From the NCBI GenBank assembly GCA_022867105.1, contig JALHVH010000405.1, forward strand, positions 1-13,691: a stretch of 13,691 bases of DNA, read 5' to 3'. The stretch is from Candidatus Aminicenantota bacterium (GTDB lineage Bacteria; Acidobacteriota; Aminicenantia; Aminicenantales; Saccharicenantaceae). The translations under genes were made by a program, and so were the position numbers. This document shows, piece after piece, positions 1 through 6,400 of this stretch (position 1 is its first letter; each line of letters starts with the position of its first letter). The notes under the pieces were generated by a model. It was not told the DNA's origin. It ran no database searches and worked only from the letters and a program-made list of their open reading frames with translations.

Positions 1-597
1 ACCCTCCAGGTCATGCCCGTCCCTGCCGGCTGGACCAAAGAGCAGGCAGAGGCCTTCATGACGGACCACAACAATTTCTATCTCGATTTCCTGACCGTCC
101 AAAAAGTGTTCCCCGGACCGTTCGTGCCCACGTTCTTCACCAGGAAGGACCCCTCCATCGTGAAAAGGCTCTACGCCAACCAGGCCCTGCTCAGGGGCTG
201 GCCGGTCTACACAGAAGAGATGTTCATCAACGCCGGCTACGGCAATTATGACCTTCGGGTGCGCCTCAACCAGCTCAAGCTCCAGCTCAAGACCGTCATC
301 GATTTCCAACTCGAGCTCAATATCCATCAGAGCGGAATGACCAAGGAACAGGCGATCAACTACATGGTCCGCAGCGGATTCCAATCCGACGTCGAGGCCG
401 AACGGAAGTGGGACCAGATCCTCCTCAGTCCGACGGACTCGGCACTCCCCTACATCGGTTATCAGGAGATCCTGGAATTCGAAAAGGATTACCGGAAGCT
501 CAAGGGCGACGCCTTCAACCAGAAAGAATTCCTCCAGAAGCTCGTCAGTTTCGGGGCCCTCACGCTGAGAGAGCTCAAGGCCAAATTGGCCCAGTAA
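1..597 (+). CDS. DUF885 family protein, C-terminal part (5' end off window)
   Basis: The frame is open from base 1 and ends at TAA (595-597); the ATG at 13 is internal, so about 198 C-terminal residues of what is usually a 550-600 residue protein are seen. The recognisable DUF885 features are the GW-x-x-Y-x-EE block (codons around 200-230), the 'GMTKEQA' stretch, the 'YIGYQEIL' stretch, and the closing 'SFGALTLREL'. DUF885 members are usually predicted secreted zinc-dependent peptidase-like proteins with an HE-x-x-PGH motif just before the GW block. In that place this protein reads 'TVQKVFPGPF' (97-120 onward): HE is replaced by QK and the second His by Pro, while PG and the later EE are kept. 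It is therefore probably a non-catalytic paralogue, or the metal site differs. The family call is firm; the loss of activity is an inference from recalled family motifs. A strong terminator follows directly. Confidence 0.8.
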   Translation, partial: TLQVMPVPAGWTKEQAEAFMTDHNNFYLDFLTVQKVFPGPFVPTFFTRKDPSIVKRLYANQALLRGWPVYTEEMFINAGYGNYDLRVRLNQLKLQLKTVIDFQLELNIHQSGMTKEQAINYMVRSGFQSDVEAERKWDQILLSPTDSALPYIGYQEILEFEKDYRKLKGDAFNQKEFLQKLVSFGALTLRELKAKLAQ

Positions 598-605
598 GAT
601 CCCGG

Positions 606-660
606 AGCGGGAAAGAAAGGACGGGCGGCCGCTGCCTGTCATGCCTTTCCCGCTTTTTTT
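606..660 (+). terminator. Intrinsic terminator after the DUF885 gene
   Basis: A perfect 10-bp inverted repeat, AGCGGGAAAG (606-615) with CTTTCCCGCT (645-654), encloses a second 7-bp stem, GACGGGC (620-626) with GCCTGTC (634-640), which has one G.U pair. The outer arm runs straight into seven T residues (654-660). It lies 9 bases after the DUF885 stop codon. The ATG at 641 lies inside this structure, which argues against it as the tatD start. Confidence 0.85.
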
Positions 661-691
661 CGCCTTTTCGCGCCATGTCCGTTTCAATGCC

Positions 692-1516
692 ATGAACACG
701 ATAGACGGCAAAAGCCCCCAGAATCCAAAGCCGGAAGGGCCGGCATGGGTCGACTCCCATGCCCATCTGGACATGGAGGATTTCGACCCCGACCGCGATG
801 AGGTCATCCGGAGGGCCCTTGCGGCCGGTGTGAAGGCCGTTCTCTGCCCCGCCGATCTCACTTCGGACAAAAGCCTCCGGGCAACGTTGAAGATCGTGGC
901 CGGACACCCTTCGTTCCTGGCCGCCGCCGGAATCCATCCGCACCAGGCAAAGCTTTTCTCGGAGGATGACACCCGAAAGCTCAGGGACCTGGGCATAGGA
1001 CGAATCATCGCCGCCCTGGGCGAGATCGGCCTGGATTTCCACTATGACTTCGCCACTCCCGAAGAACAACAACGGGCCTTCCGGGACCAGCTCCGCCTGG
1101 CCGATGAGCTCCGCCTTCCTGCCATCATCCACAGCCGGCTGGCCGGCGGGGAGGTCGCGGCCGCGGTCAGGGAAGAAGGCTTCCGGAGCGGAGGGATCCT
1201 CCACTGTTACACGGAGGATTGGGAAACGGCCAGAGCGATGATCGACCTGGGTTTCTATATATCGTTCTCGGGGATCTTGACGTTCCCCAAGGCCGGAAGC
1301 CTCCGGGAGATCGCGGCCAAGGTCCCCTTAAATAGGCTGCTCGTAGAAACCGACTCCCCTTATCTGGCCCCCGTTCCTTTCAGGGCCAGAAAGAGAAACG
1401 AACCGGCCTTCGTCGTGGAAACGGCGCGCGTCCTTGCGGCCCTGAAGGGCGTCTCCCTCGAGGAGCTTGCCGAGGCCACGACCCGTAACTTCTTCTCGCT
1501 CTTCCCGGGGGCATGA
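692..1516 (+). CDS. tatD: TatD family metal-dependent hydrolase (DNase)
   Basis: This 274-residue protein has the TatD signatures in order: 'VDSHAHLD' (residues 20-27, first metal ligands), 'ALGEIGLDF' (metal-ligand Glu), 'IIHSR', 'GILHCY' and 'ETDSPYLAP', with the usual 'TTRNFFSLF' near the end. Family members are cytoplasmic TIM-barrel phosphodiesterases with 3'-5' exonuclease activity on DNA and RNA, linked to DNA repair and quality control. I chose the ATG at 692 over the upstream in-frame ATG at 641 because 641 lies within the terminator hairpin and the family normally starts close to the DSHxH motif. Neither start has a good Shine-Dalgarno site, and no clear promoter is visible between the terminator and 692. 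It is the first gene of the rightward cluster with yajQ, 39 bp upstream of it. Confidence 0.93.
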   Translation: MNTIDGKSPQNPKPEGPAWVDSHAHLDMEDFDPDRDEVIRRALAAGVKAVLCPADLTSDKSLRATLKIVAGHPSFLAAAGIHPHQAKLFSEDDTRKLRDLGIGRIIAALGEIGLDFHYDFATPEEQQRAFRDQLRLADELRLPAIIHSRLAGGEVAAAVREEGFRSGGILHCYTEDWETARAMIDLGFYISFSGILTFPKAGSLREIAAKVPLNRLLVETDSPYLAPVPFRARKRNEPAFVVETARVLAALKGVSLEELAEATTRNFFSLFPGA

Positions 1517-1517
1517 A

Positions 1518-1546
1518 TTGAAAAACCCTGCGTTCAATGCTAAGAT
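1518..1546 (+). promoter_or_regulatory. Candidate promoter for yajQ (near-leaderless)
   Basis: TTGAAA (1518-1523), a 17-bp spacer and TAAGAT (1541-1546) lie in the 39-bp gap between tatD and yajQ. The -10 box ends 9 bases before the yajQ ATG (1556), so a start about 7 bases downstream of it would give a leader of only about 3 bases. No Shine-Dalgarno sequence is visible before this ATG, which fits. The call rests on sequence resemblance only. Confidence 0.45.
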
Positions 1547-1555
1547 ATATCCACC

Positions 1556-2047
1556 ATGGGACAGGATCACTTCTTTGACATCGTTTCCAAGATCGACCTC
1601 CAGGAAGTCGCGAACGCCGTCAATGTCGCCCTCAAGGAGATCCGAAACCGGTTTGACTTCAAGAACAGCCGGGTCGACATCCTCCTGGAAAAGGACACGT
1701 TGACCCTCATCGCCGACGACGACTTCAAGATCAAGAACCTGAGGCTGGCCCTTGAAGAGAAGCTGGTCAAGAGGAAGGTCTCGCTCAAAGCCCTCAGCTA
1801 TGGAAAGGTCGAGGACGCCGCCAACAGGACCGTTCGCCAGGTCGTCACCTTCCAGGCCGGGATCCCCATCGAAAAGGCCAGGGAGATCGTCAAGCTCATC
1901 AAGGGGGAGAAGTTCAGGGCCCAGGTGGCGATCCAGGGCGACGAGGTCCGTGTATCGTCAGCCAAGATCGACACCCTCCAGGAGGTCATCGCCTTCCTCC
2001 GGTCCAAGGACCTCGGGATTCATATGCAGTTCACGAACTACCGATGA
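1556..2047 (+). CDS. yajQ: YajQ family nucleotide-binding protein (UPF0234)
   Basis: The protein is 163 residues, the usual family length. It opens with 'FDIVSKIDLQEV' and closes with the hallmark 'MQFTNYR' C-terminus; 'EIRNRFDFKNS' and 'RQVVTFQAGI' are further family blocks. YajQ proteins are small cytoplasmic proteins with two ferredoxin-like folds that bind nucleotides; in Xanthomonas a member binds cyclic di-GMP and works with a transcription regulator. The role in this organism is not shown by the sequence. The gene has no visible Shine-Dalgarno and may be made from a near-leaderless mRNA. Its TGA overlaps the ATG of the next gene (ATGA at 2044-2047), suggesting translational coupling to the prenyl synthase. 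Confidence 0.95.
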   Translation: MGQDHFFDIVSKIDLQEVANAVNVALKEIRNRFDFKNSRVDILLEKDTLTLIADDDFKIKNLRLALEEKLVKRKVSLKALSYGKVEDAANRTVRQVVTFQAGIPIEKAREIVKLIKGEKFRAQVAIQGDEVRVSSAKIDTLQEVIAFLRSKDLGIHMQFTNYR

Positions 2048-3066
2048 CGCCGCTCGAAAGAACGACGCCCGGCCGCGCCCACGAACAGGCCGCATCCCCT
2101 ATCGAAGCGGCTTTCGGAGGGATCCGGGCCGGATTGGACCAGGTCGACAGGAACCTCAAAGCCTGGACCGAATCTCCGAATCCCCTCATCAAGGAAGTGG
2201 GCCGATACCTCTTCCGCGAAAAGGGGAAACGGCTGAGGCCGGCCCTGCTTCTTCTCTGCTCGAAGCTCTCGGGATATTCCGGGCCCGAGGACACCCTTTT
2301 AGCCGCGGTCGTCGAGCTCATCCATACGGCGAGCCTCGTCCATGACGATATCATCGACAACGCCCCGACGCGGAGGGGGCGGGAATCGGTCCATGCCAGG
2401 TGGGGCCCCAACATCACGGTCCTCCTGGGCGATTACCTCTACATCAAGTCCATCGGGCTGTCCCTTCGCGCCGGCGACGGCCGGATCGTCCAGATCCTGG
2501 CCGACCTGTCCGCCCGGATGATCGAGGGCGAACTCCTTGAGTATTTTTACAGCGGGAACCCGGGCCTCACGGAGCCCCAATATTTGGACATCATCGACAT
2601 GAAAACGGCCTCACTGTTCGCGGCGGCTTGCCAGATCGGCGCCGTTTTGGGAGGGGCATCCGCCGAGGAGGAATTCCTCCTGAAGGACGTCGGCAGGAAC
2701 CTCGGGATATCTTTCCAGATCATCGACGACCTCCTCGATTTCACGGGCGACGCGAGGACGATGGGAAAACCCATCCTTTTGGACCTTGCCGAAGGCCGCA
2801 TCACGCTCCCGCTCATCCATGCCCTTGGCCTTGATGGTCGTGACGCCGGCAGGCTGGCCGGCCTGGTCCGTAGAAGGAACCCCGACGCGGCGGCCGCGCG
2901 TGAGGTCGTCAATCTCCTGAAAGAGGGCGGTTCCTTGGATTACGCCTACGATAGGGCCTGCGAGCATTCGGATAAGGCCCAAAGCCTTTTGGGGTTTTTC
3001 CCGGGATCCCCCAGTCGCGAAGCGTTACGGGAGCTCTCCCGGTTCATCCTGGACCGGGAAAAATAG
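2044..3066 (+). CDS. Long-chain polyprenyl diphosphate synthase
   Basis: This 340-residue trans-prenyltransferase has the 'KGKRLRP' substrate motif (residues 60-66), the first Asp-rich motif DDIID (101-105) followed by 'TRRG', the 'MKTAS' block (186-190) and the second Asp-rich motif 'IIDDLLD' (226-232). The reaction is repeated addition of isopentenyl diphosphate to an allylic diphosphate with Mg2+. The residues 4 and 5 before the first motif are small (A96, S97) rather than aromatic, as in enzymes that make long products such as octaprenyl or heptaprenyl diphosphate. The likely use is the side chain of menaquinone or another quinone; the exact chain length cannot be read from sequence. The start ATG overlaps the yajQ stop. 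About 20 residues at the N-terminus precede the conserved helix and could be trimmed if a later start is used. Confidence 0.92.
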   Translation: MTPLERTTPGRAHEQAASPIEAAFGGIRAGLDQVDRNLKAWTESPNPLIKEVGRYLFREKGKRLRPALLLLCSKLSGYSGPEDTLLAAVVELIHTASLVHDDIIDNAPTRRGRESVHARWGPNITVLLGDYLYIKSIGLSLRAGDGRIVQILADLSARMIEGELLEYFYSGNPGLTEPQYLDIIDMKTASLFAAACQIGAVLGGASAEEEFLLKDVGRNLGISFQIIDDLLDFTGDARTMGKPILLDLAEGRITLPLIHALGLDGRDAGRLAGLVRRRNPDAAAAREVVNLLKEGGSLDYAYDRACEHSDKAQSLLGFFPGSPSREALRELSRFILDREK

Positions 3067-3093
3067 CCGGGTGCCGGTGAAGGACGTGAAGGA

Positions 3094-3618
3094 ATGATCG
3101 AGATCGAAGTCAAGATCAGGATCGAGGACCCCTCGGAGATGAAGCGAACGCTCATCGCCCGGGGCTGCGTGGTCGCGAGGGAGCGGTTCCTCGAGAGGAA
3201 CGCGTTCTACGATGATCGCGCCGGAAGCCTTCTCGCCAAGAAGGAAGCCCTCCGGCTGAGGACCATCGGGAAACGGTCCTGGTTGACCTTCAAGGGCCCG
3301 GCCCAAGGGTCCCGGTCGTTCAAAGTGCGCGAGGAGTTTGAATCGGAGGTCCGGAACGCGCCGCAGTTCCGGAAGATCCTGAGGGCGCTCGGCTATCAGC
3401 CCATCTTTCAGTACTGGAAGCGGCGGACCCATCTCCGGAAGGGGCGTCTCAAAATCTGCCTGGACGAGACATCCGTCGGGAACTTCATCGAGCTCGAAGG
3501 CAGGAGGAACGAGATCGTCAGGTTCGCCAAGGCCCTGGGGCACACAAGGGCGGACTTCATCACCCGGGATTATGTTCAGATGATCCGGTCAGCCGGGCGG
3601 GACCGGACAAGGAACTGA
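3094..3618 (+). CDS. CYTH domain protein (class IV adenylate cyclase / triphosphatase type)
   Basis: The 174-residue protein has the defining E-x-E-x-K motif at residues 3-7 (EIEVK). It is followed by 'LRLR' (53-56), 'LTFKGP' (64-69), 'REEFE' (79-83), the basic 'WKRR' (108-111), 'CLDET' (122-126) and 'FIELEG' (131-136), matching the alternating charged strands of the CYTH tunnel fold. Members act on triphosphate substrates: class IV adenylate cyclase (CyaB type), thiamine triphosphatase or inorganic triphosphatase. Sequence alone does not separate these, but the overall pattern and length fit CyaB-like proteins. GAAGGA (3079-3084) stands 9 bases before the ATG. It is the last gene of the rightward cluster, 27 bp after the prenyl synthase, and converges on rpoZ with only 13 bp between stop codons. 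Confidence 0.88.
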   Translation: MIEIEVKIRIEDPSEMKRTLIARGCVVARERFLERNAFYDDRAGSLLAKKEALRLRTIGKRSWLTFKGPAQGSRSFKVREEFESEVRNAPQFRKILRALGYQPIFQYWKRRTHLRKGRLKICLDETSVGNFIELEGRRNEIVRFAKALGHTRADFITRDYVQMIRSAGRDRTRN

Positions 3619-3631
3619 CCGGGGACCGGCC

Positions 3632-4009
3632 TCACTCTTCCTTCTCTTTCTCTCCGTCCCCTTCGTCTTCGGTCTCGTCGACCTCTTCCTCGACCTCTTC
3701 ATCGACCTCAGGACCTTCGTCGGCGGCGAGTTCGGCCTTGCCAGCGGGCCCTTCATCCGCCTCGGGCCCTTCGTCGTGCAGGCCTTCTCCGACAAAGACG
3801 CGGTCTTCCTGTTCCTGGAATTCCTCTTTTTTAGTGGGCAGGATCTCGTATTCGACGACCCCCGCCCGGACCTCGGCCTGGGCGATGCGGATGGGGTTCT
3901 TGGACTTGGTTTTGATCTTGGGCTTGGCGCCCTTGAGCAGCTGTTTGGCCCTCTTCGAAGCGAGAATGACGAACCGGAATTTGCTGTCAACATTACCGAA
4001 TCTGTTCAA
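3632..4009 (-). CDS. rpoZ: RNA polymerase omega subunit with acidic C-terminal tail
   Basis: Residues 1-58 match the omega core: 'NRFGN', 'KFRFVILASKRAKQLLKG' and 'IRIAQAEVRAGVVEYEIL' correspond to the conserved first helices and the 'iAl.Ei..g' stretch. Omega assists folding and assembly of the beta' subunit. The start is TTG (4007-4009), supported by AAGGAGAG eight bases upstream. Residues from about 63 to 125 form a low-complexity acidic tail rich in Glu and Asp with recurring 'DEGPE' units, ending KEKEE; such a tail is far longer than the variable C-terminus of E. coli omega. The tail is probably disordered. The gene is transcribed alone from its own promoter and converges with the CYTH gene. 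Confidence 0.85.
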   Translation of the reverse strand: MNRFGNVDSKFRFVILASKRAKQLLKGAKPKIKTKSKNPIRIAQAEVRAGVVEYEILPTKKEEFQEQEDRVFVGEGLHDEGPEADEGPAGKAELAADEGPEVDEEVEEEVDETEDEGDGEKEKEE

Positions 4010-4053
4010 CGGACGCTCTCTCCTTGAATCTATATTCCTGGAATGAGTGACTC

Positions 4054-4082
4054 AGCATATCAGAAACGCGAAATAAATACAA
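4054..4082 (-). promoter_or_regulatory. Candidate promoter for rpoZ
   Basis: On the minus strand, TTGTAT (4077-4082), a 17-bp spacer and TATGCT (4054-4059) are present, with TGA just before the -10 box (extended -10). The predicted start near 4047 gives a leader of about 38 bases that contains the AAGGAGAG ribosome site. Confidence 0.5.
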
Positions 4083-4152
4083 GCCGCCGGATTTCCCCAG
4101 GGCGGCCGGGACCGTTTTCGGGCCATTTTCCCCATTTTGCGAGGCGTCCTAT

Positions 4153-4161
4153 TGTGATAAT
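4153..4161 (+). promoter_or_regulatory. Extended -10 element before the broken PaaK-like gene
   Basis: TGTGATAAT (TG, one base, then GATAAT) matches an extended -10 box at five of six core positions. The -35 region (TTTTGC near 4134) is poor. Transcription would begin near 4168, after the ATG at 4164, so if it works, translation would have to start later, for example at the in-frame ATG at 4245, which follows GGAGG very closely. Confidence 0.3.
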
Positions 4162-4163
4162 CT

Positions 4164-4526
4164 ATGCCTTCTTACGGGAGTTTGGACAAGACCATCCGGA
4201 CCGTCGAAGGAAGAAAAAACGGAACGTGGACAAGGGTTGGAGGAATGGCCGCAGGATGCGCTCTCTGGACGCTCCTGTCTTCGGGCCGGCACGCCCGTTT
4301 GACTCGAGAGGAGCTTTCCGCCTATCGGGACCGCTCCCTGCGCCGGATCGTTCGCCACGCTTATGAGAACGTCCCCTATTACCGGGACCTTTTCGACCGG
4401 ACCGGGGTTTCGGCCGCGGACATCCGGACGGCCGGAGACTTGGCCCTCGTCCCGATGACCGAGAAACGGGACCTCAAGGAGGAACTTCCTCCGGGCTCGC
4501 GACCTACGATGGCCCCGCCCGTCTAA
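4164..4526 (+). pseudogene. Truncated PaaK/CapK-type adenylate-forming enzyme (N-terminal fragment)
   Basis: The 120-residue frame has the N-terminal pattern of phenylacetate-CoA ligase / coenzyme F390 synthetase-like enzymes: 'LRRIVRHAYENVPYYRDLF' (residues 59-77), 'GVSAADIRTAGDLALVPM' and then a 'T-K-x-D-L' type stretch (TEKRDLKEEL). Full-length relatives have about 400 or more residues, with the ATP-binding Ser/Thr/Gly-rich loop right after this point. Here the similarity ends within about 15 residues, and the frame stops at TAA (4524-4526), overlapping the TAG of the convergent transporter gene. No continuation is possible downstream because that DNA encodes the transporter. The fragment lacks the ATP-binding and catalytic parts and is best read as a remnant left at a rearrangement junction. 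A short stand-alone protein is possible but less likely. Confidence 0.65.
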
Positions 4527-6208
4527 GCGCTCGGTTCTCCGGCCGTTTTCGTCTTCCAGGCTTTATGGACCATCACGCATACGGCGATGATGATCAGCGC
4601 CAAAAGCACGCGCGCTCCCCAAAGGTAAGGGTGGCGCTCCGCCGGCTCGCCCTTCATCAGGAACTTGCCGATCGCGTCCTGGTAGGTCCAGACGCCCAAG
4701 ATGACCAGCATATAGACGGGGGTGATATATTTCATGACAAACTTGAAGACGCCGGGGATCCTGAAGTCCGCCCCCTTGTGCATCTCCTCCCAGCCCTTCT
4801 TGATGCCGAAGACCCAGGAGAAGACGATGATTTCAAGGGCGCCGAAAAGGAAGATCCCGAGCGTGCCGGCCCAGAAGTCCAGCTCGTCCAGGACGCCGAA
4901 CTTGAAGAAGACGACGACGAACATAATGGCCGCGATCAGGAATCCGAAGATCGTGTTGACGGCCCTCTTCCGGGTTATCTTGAACTCCTCGGTGAGGAAA
5001 GCGATGAGCGGCTGAAGGAAGGCGACCGAGGTCGTGATCCCGGCGATGAAGAGAAGGAGGAACCACATGGATCCGAAGAGCTGGCCGAGCGGGATCCTCT
5101 GGAAAATAATCGGCAACGATACGAAACCCAGGTCGAATGCGCCGCCCTTGGCGATGACCTGCGTCTGGGCGAGGCCGAAGAAGGCCACGGCCACCGGGAT
5201 GGCGATCGTGCCGCCCAGGATGACCTCGGCGAACTCGTTGACCGAGGACGTCGCTAAGCCGTTCAGGGTGATGTCCTCTTTCTCCCGGACATAGGATGCG
5301 TAGGTATGGATCATCCCCTGGCCCAGGCTCAGGGTGAAGAAGATCTGGCCCGCGGCCACGAGCCAGACCGACCCCTGGGTGAGGCGGCTGAGGTCCGGGT
5401 TCCAGATGAAGCCCATGCCTTTGGCGATGTTCCACTCGGGGTGAGAAGGATCGGGCGTGCCGAGCGTTAGGACGCGGATGACCAGGGCGATGCCGAAGAT
5501 GAAGAGCAGCGGCATTCCGTATCTTGCCAGGAGTTCAATCCCCCTGGAGATCCCCCGGATCAGGAACATGTAGTTCAAGGCCAGGCAGATGGCCAGGAAG
5601 ACCAGGACGGGGATGAGCGACGAGAAGAACTGGTTGGACTCGACCCCCTGGAATCCCTTCAGGAACGAGGACATCGCTTCCTGATTAGCGTGGCCGAAAT
5701 ACCTTCCCGTAGCCGAGAACCAGGCATAGCCCAGACACCAGGCCATGATGAACAGGTAGTAGACGGCGATGGCAAAAGGCAAAAAGACGCCGAAGGCGCC
5801 GATATATTTCGAAACCCTGTGCTTCCACATGACGTGGAACATCCCGGGCGTCGAACCGTGTCCGTGCGCACCACCGTGGCGGCCGATCGTCCATTCGACC
5901 CACATCATGGGCACGCCCATGAGGATGAGAGCGCAAAAATAAGGGATCAGGAACGCCCCGCCCCCGTTGGAGGCCGCCTTGGCCGGGAAGCGGAGGAAAT
6001 TGCCGAGTCCGATGGCATTTCCCGCCATCGCTAGGACGAGTCCGATACGGGTCGCCCAACGCTCACGCTTGACTCCGACAACGGCCTCATCGACCGCCTT
6101 CTTCTTGCCGAAAAGGACGCGGCTCATGCAATACAGGCTCAGGCCGAGAATGGCCCCCCAGCCGAGGATGAGCGAGATCCAACCCCAGAGAGAAAGCCCT
6201 TGATTCAT
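4523..6208 (-). CDS. LeuT-type neurotransmitter:sodium symporter family transporter
   Basis: This 561-residue membrane protein aligns along its length with LeuT of Aquifex: 'WATRIGLVLAMAGNAIGLGN' (51-70), 'NGGGAFLIPY', 'VEWTIGR', 'GQIFFTLSLGQG' (287-298), 'NEFAEVILGG' and 'MDFWAG'-like 'LDFWAGTLG'. It should carry an amino acid or related solute inward with Na+. Na+-site residues are kept: G63, A65, N70, T292, N324, A389 and T392; the LeuT V23 and S355 positions are I66 and T393. In the substrate pocket LeuT F259 is Q297 and I359 is F397, so specificity probably differs from leucine. An extra hydrophobic helix (about residues 6-33) precedes the LeuT-like start. I chose the ATG at 6206-6208 because GGAGG lies 5 bases before it; an in-frame TTG 12 bases upstream overlaps that site. 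It has its own promoter and stands alone. Confidence 0.92.
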   Translation of the reverse strand: MNQGLSLWGWISLILGWGAILGLSLYCMSRVLFGKKKAVDEAVVGVKRERWATRIGLVLAMAGNAIGLGNFLRFPAKAASNGGGAFLIPYFCALILMGVPMMWVEWTIGRHGGAHGHGSTPGMFHVMWKHRVSKYIGAFGVFLPFAIAVYYLFIMAWCLGYAWFSATGRYFGHANQEAMSSFLKGFQGVESNQFFSSLIPVLVFLAICLALNYMFLIRGISRGIELLARYGMPLLFIFGIALVIRVLTLGTPDPSHPEWNIAKGMGFIWNPDLSRLTQGSVWLVAAGQIFFTLSLGQGMIHTYASYVREKEDITLNGLATSSVNEFAEVILGGTIAIPVAVAFFGLAQTQVIAKGGAFDLGFVSLPIIFQRIPLGQLFGSMWFLLLFIAGITTSVAFLQPLIAFLTEEFKITRKRAVNTIFGFLIAAIMFVVVFFKFGVLDELDFWAGTLGIFLFGALEIIVFSWVFGIKKGWEEMHKGADFRIPGVFKFVMKYITPVYMLVILGVWTYQDAIGKFLMKGEPAERHPYLWGARVLLALIIIAVCVMVHKAWKTKTAGEPSA

Positions 6209-6255
6209 ACCGACCTCCAACGCCTTACAGACTTCATCTTACGATCGAAAAGCGA

Positions 6256-6285
6256 CTTATAGCATAGGACCCGGCGGGATGTCAA
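6256..6285 (-). promoter_or_regulatory. Strong consensus promoter for the LeuT-type transporter
   Basis: On the minus strand, TTGACA (6280-6285, perfect -35), an 18-bp spacer and TATAAG (6256-6261) are present, with TGC immediately before the -10 box, giving an extended -10. The start is predicted near 6249, about 40 bases before the ATG at 6208. Confidence 0.75.
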
Positions 6286-6400
6286 AATTTTTCGAGTTAA
6301 CCCAAAAGCGCCGGTAGGACGCGAGTCGGAATTCCGGGTATCATCAGAAGTCGGCGTCATCGCTTAAGAAGAAAGAACCCTATTGGCGATTTTGGGGGAG
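6286..6400. other. Short intergenic stretch without a recognised feature
   Basis: This lies between the -35 box of the transporter promoter and the stop codon of the small pseudopilin-like gene. I found no convincing hairpin with a T tract and no coding pattern on either strand. Confidence 0.4.

Noticed and set aside
641..691. ATG at 641 as the tatD start
   Set aside because: It lies inside the terminator hairpin and would add 17 residues not expected before the DSHxH motif.
575..1204. Minus-strand open frame over the tatD start region
   Set aside because: It spans the terminator and antisense tatD, and has no motif or ribosome site.
3616..3634. CCGG-GGA-CCGG hairpin between the convergent CYTH and rpoZ genes as a terminator
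   Set aside because: The stem is only 4 bp and no T tract follows in either direction.
4565..5257. 230-codon open frame antisense to the LeuT-type gene
   Set aside because: It is a highly charged shadow of a membrane protein, with no start signal.
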